In this document: piece after piece, positions 62,440 to 64,000 of the stretch | Layout: every line of letters begins with the position of its first letter | How positions within the stretch are numbered: position 1 is the stretch's first letter | Source of the DNA: Chitinophaga sp. CF118 | GTDB taxonomy: Bacteria; Bacteroidota; Bacteroidia; Chitinophagales; Chitinophagaceae | Assembly: GCF_900112615.1 (NCBI RefSeq) | Contig: NZ_FOMK01000004.1 | Span: forward strand, 124,001 to 188,000 | Reading direction: 5' to 3' | Length of the DNA: 64,000 nt | Translations under genes and position numbers: made by a program | The notes under the pieces: model-generated | What the model saw: only the letters and a program-made list of their open reading frames with translations | Told to the model about the DNA's origin: nothing | Databases searched by the model: none

Positions 62440-62457
62440 AAATAAGAAACGTTAAAA

Positions 62458-64000
62458 TCAGAAATTAGGATTCTTAGTTGCTGCACTGCCTTCACCTGCA
62501 GGATTTATATCCACTTCATCGGCAGGAACATCCCAGTAATCCAGGAAGTCATAATTGATAGTAACATTTGTATTTACATCGCCGGCAGAAGTCAGGAAAG
62601 TATTGCCATAACTACCACCACCATTATCAATGTCATATGTCCAGCCCCATCTCCTGCTATCATAAAAAGATAATCCTCTGAAAACAAGCGCTACTCTTCT
62701 TTCTTTTACCAGTTCTGTAAGTGCCCCGGCCTCATTCAAACCGGTGCCAGAAACAGCTGCTACACCGGCACCCAAATAGGTTCTTACAGCATCTACATAA
62801 GCCAGGCCGGCATCGGTATTACCCAATCTTATATTAGCTTCTGCCAGCATTAATTCATTTTCTTCATAACTTCCGGCAATAAAGAGTTCATATGCCCCTA
62901 CGGCTTTACTACCATACACATATACACCGCTTTGTCCGTTACCACCATCTATGATGCTGTAACGCGTACCAAAAGTAATATCATCCAGGTAAGTAGTAGC
63001 GGTATTAAAATTGTTGCTCATGCGCTTATCACCACTTTCAAAGTTCTGCACAAAACGCTCACTTAATCTAAACGTAGAAGAAGTATTCACATTTGTTGTT
63101 AAGGCAGCCGCCGTACCTCCTGCTGCTGTAAAGAAGCCATTGGCAGCAGCGCTTCTTCCGGTAAATACATAATCTCCTTTTTTGATACCATTTGTAGCCA
63201 ATGTTAATACACTGGTCCAATCCGCAGCAGTCATGGTAGCAGTGGAGGACTTGGTGATTGTTGCAGCAGGATTACCATTTACAAAAGGCGCCAGCTTATT
63301 CACCAGGATATTCCTGGCAAGCATGGTATTGATATTCCTGATCCACATATCGGTTGTTAGCACACCACCATTTCCTACCTGGCAAAAAGAAGGGATTAGT
63401 TGTCCTAAAACGGTGCTGTAATCTGTTGCACTGGAAATTCCTGTGCCCAGGATATCAGCGGCTTTATTAAACCAGGTATTTGATTCTGCAATGATGGAAT
63501 CCTTGATAAGATATTTGTTGCTGGCTGCGCCCGCTTCATTTACGATCAGGCCTGAATAGTACATTGATCCTATGGAAGCATATGCGTATCCTTTCCACCA
63601 ATAACACCAGGCTTTGATTGTATTGGCCTTCGTAGTACCCTCTCCGGAAAAGGTGATATTATCTACAAGGCTTAATACCTTATTACAGGCACTGTTAAGC
63701 GCGTACATATTCAACCATTGGTAATAAAGCGGATTATAACCGGAGCCGGTCTGCGCCCGGGTATTGTTAGCCCTTAACTGGGTAATGTTGGATATACCTG
63801 TAGTGGTTTTCGAGTTATTGTCCAGGGTGTAATATTCAGGGATGCTGATTGTACTTATCAGCTGATTAGAAGCCTGTGCCCCCACTACATCAGCAAGGAG
63901 TTCACTGTATCCGTAAGGTAATGAGAAATAGCTGTTTCCCAGCCAGTCATCGCCGTTCTTGAAACCATTCACATACACTGCACCTACTGCAAGAGAGATG
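62458..64000 (-). CDS. SusD-like protein, partial (runs off the right edge)
   Basis: At least 514 residues of a SusD/RagB-type protein; the frame continues past base 64000 (…SLAVGAVYVNGFKNG) so the start and signal peptide lie outside. Recognisable parts are SACNKVLSLVDNI, KAWCYWWKGYAYASIGSMYYSGLIVN, and the C-terminal AGALTELVKERRVALVFRGLSFYDSRRWGW. The SusC partner should be just outside the window. The GTG at 63978 is not the start, because in-frame coding continues beyond it. Confidence 0.9.
   Translation of the reverse strand, partial: ISLAVGAVYVNGFKNGDDWLGNSYFSLPYGYSELLADVVGAQASNQLISTISIPEYYTLDNNSKTTTGISNITQLRANNTRAQTGSGYNPLYYQWLNMYALNSACNKVLSLVDNITFSGEGTTKANTIKAWCYWWKGYAYASIGSMYYSGLIVNEAGAASNKYLIKDSIIAESNTWFNKAADILGTGISSATDYSTVLGQLIPSFCQVGNGGVLTTDMWIRNINTMLARNILVNKLAPFVNGNPAATITKSSTATMTAADWTSVLTLATNGIKKGDYVFTGRSAAANGFFTAAGGTAAALTTNVNTSSTFRLSERFVQNFESGDKRMSNNFNTATTYLDDITFGTRYSIIDGGNGQSGVYVYGSKAVGAYELFIAGSYEENELMLAEANIRLGNTDAGLAYVDAVRTYLGAGVAAVSGTGLNEAGALTELVKERRVALVFRGLSFYDSRRWGWTYDIDNGGGSYGNTFLTSAGDVNTNVTINYDFLDYWDVPADEVDINPAGEGSAATKNPNF

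Noticed and set aside
63976-63978. GTG at 63978 as the start of the edge SusD
   Set aside because: In-frame coding continues to base 64000 and SusD proteins begin with a lipoprotein signal, absent here, so the gene is truncated by the window.

Overview
The window reads as a chromosomal segment from a member of the Bacteroidota, most likely a soil-type Chitinophagaceae (Chitinophaga-like). The evidence is two SusC/SusD outer-membrane glycan-uptake loci plus a third SusD at the right edge, hybrid two-component sensors with Reg_prop beta-propellers, an ECF sigma/FecR pair, a secreted enzyme ending in a type IX secretion (T9SS) sorting domain, lipoproteins with SCKK/ACSKD-type N-termini, and promoters of the Bacteroidota type (TAnnTTTG at -7, sometimes TTG/TTTG about 20 bases upstream). 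I see no tRNA, rRNA, insertion sequence or CRISPR array.

Layout. 1-8.6 kb is mixed housekeeping: the N-terminus of a FecR-like anti-sigma factor, its ECF sigma factor, an AAA/DUF4143 ATPase with a 43-base palindrome at its promoter, a LigB-type dioxygenase, a VOC protein, a small membrane protein, a DEAD-box helicase, a DUF4197 lipoprotein, a 2OG-Fe(II) oxygenase and an ArnT-like glycosyltransferase. 8.7-15.7 kb holds an orphan ABC ATPase, a UPF1-like SF1 helicase preceded by an 11-base tandem array, and a large T9SS-exported GH78-like rhamnosidase with crystallin and ricin-type lectin modules. 15.7-17.1 kb is a small accessory island: a broken HEPN gene followed by two tandem paralogues. 17.3-26.4 kb carries a hybrid sensor kinase without DNA-binding output, then a LytS/LytTR pair in line with a TonB-dependent receptor, a periplasmic protein and a small membrane protein. 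26.5-30.1 kb has a GH20 hexosaminidase and a compact AT-rich two-gene ATPase + PD-(D/E)XK nuclease module, the best candidate here for an undescribed (defence-like) system.

30.2-42.3 kb is a polysaccharide utilisation locus (PUL1): an AraC-type hybrid sensor, SusC, SusD, a surface glycan-binding lipoprotein and a clan GH-A, arabinofuranosidase-like lipoprotein. 42.4-46.9 kb is housekeeping (sulfite-oxidase-like protein, DUF5655, alpha/beta hydrolase, MsrB-MsrA fusion, DUF937 protein with a calcium-loop sequence, SMUG2-like glycosylase). 46.9-54.9 kb is PUL2: SusC, SusD, a fasciclin protein and a DUF5007-like lipoprotein, with a divergent GH18-like lipoprotein. 55.0-57.8 kb is an ABC transporter operon containing its own YtrA-type GntR repressor and an upstream operator. 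57.8-58.6 kb is non-coding with a second 11-base repeat array that folds back on itself. 58.6-64 kb has a B12-binding radical SAM enzyme with unusual cysteine spacing, the vestige of a T9SS-exported protein, a ClpN-TPR fusion and an edge-truncated SusD.

How it works together. The glycan loci import and trim polysaccharides: surface lipoproteins bind and cut, SusC/D import, and the sensor of PUL1 switches the operon on. The GH78, GH20 and GH18 enzymes add rhamnose-, GlcNAc- and chitin- or N-glycan-directed activities. Several genes have a -7 promoter element only 4-8 bases before the start codon, implying leaderless or near-leaderless mRNAs. All functional calls rest on reading motifs by eye; no database search was run.
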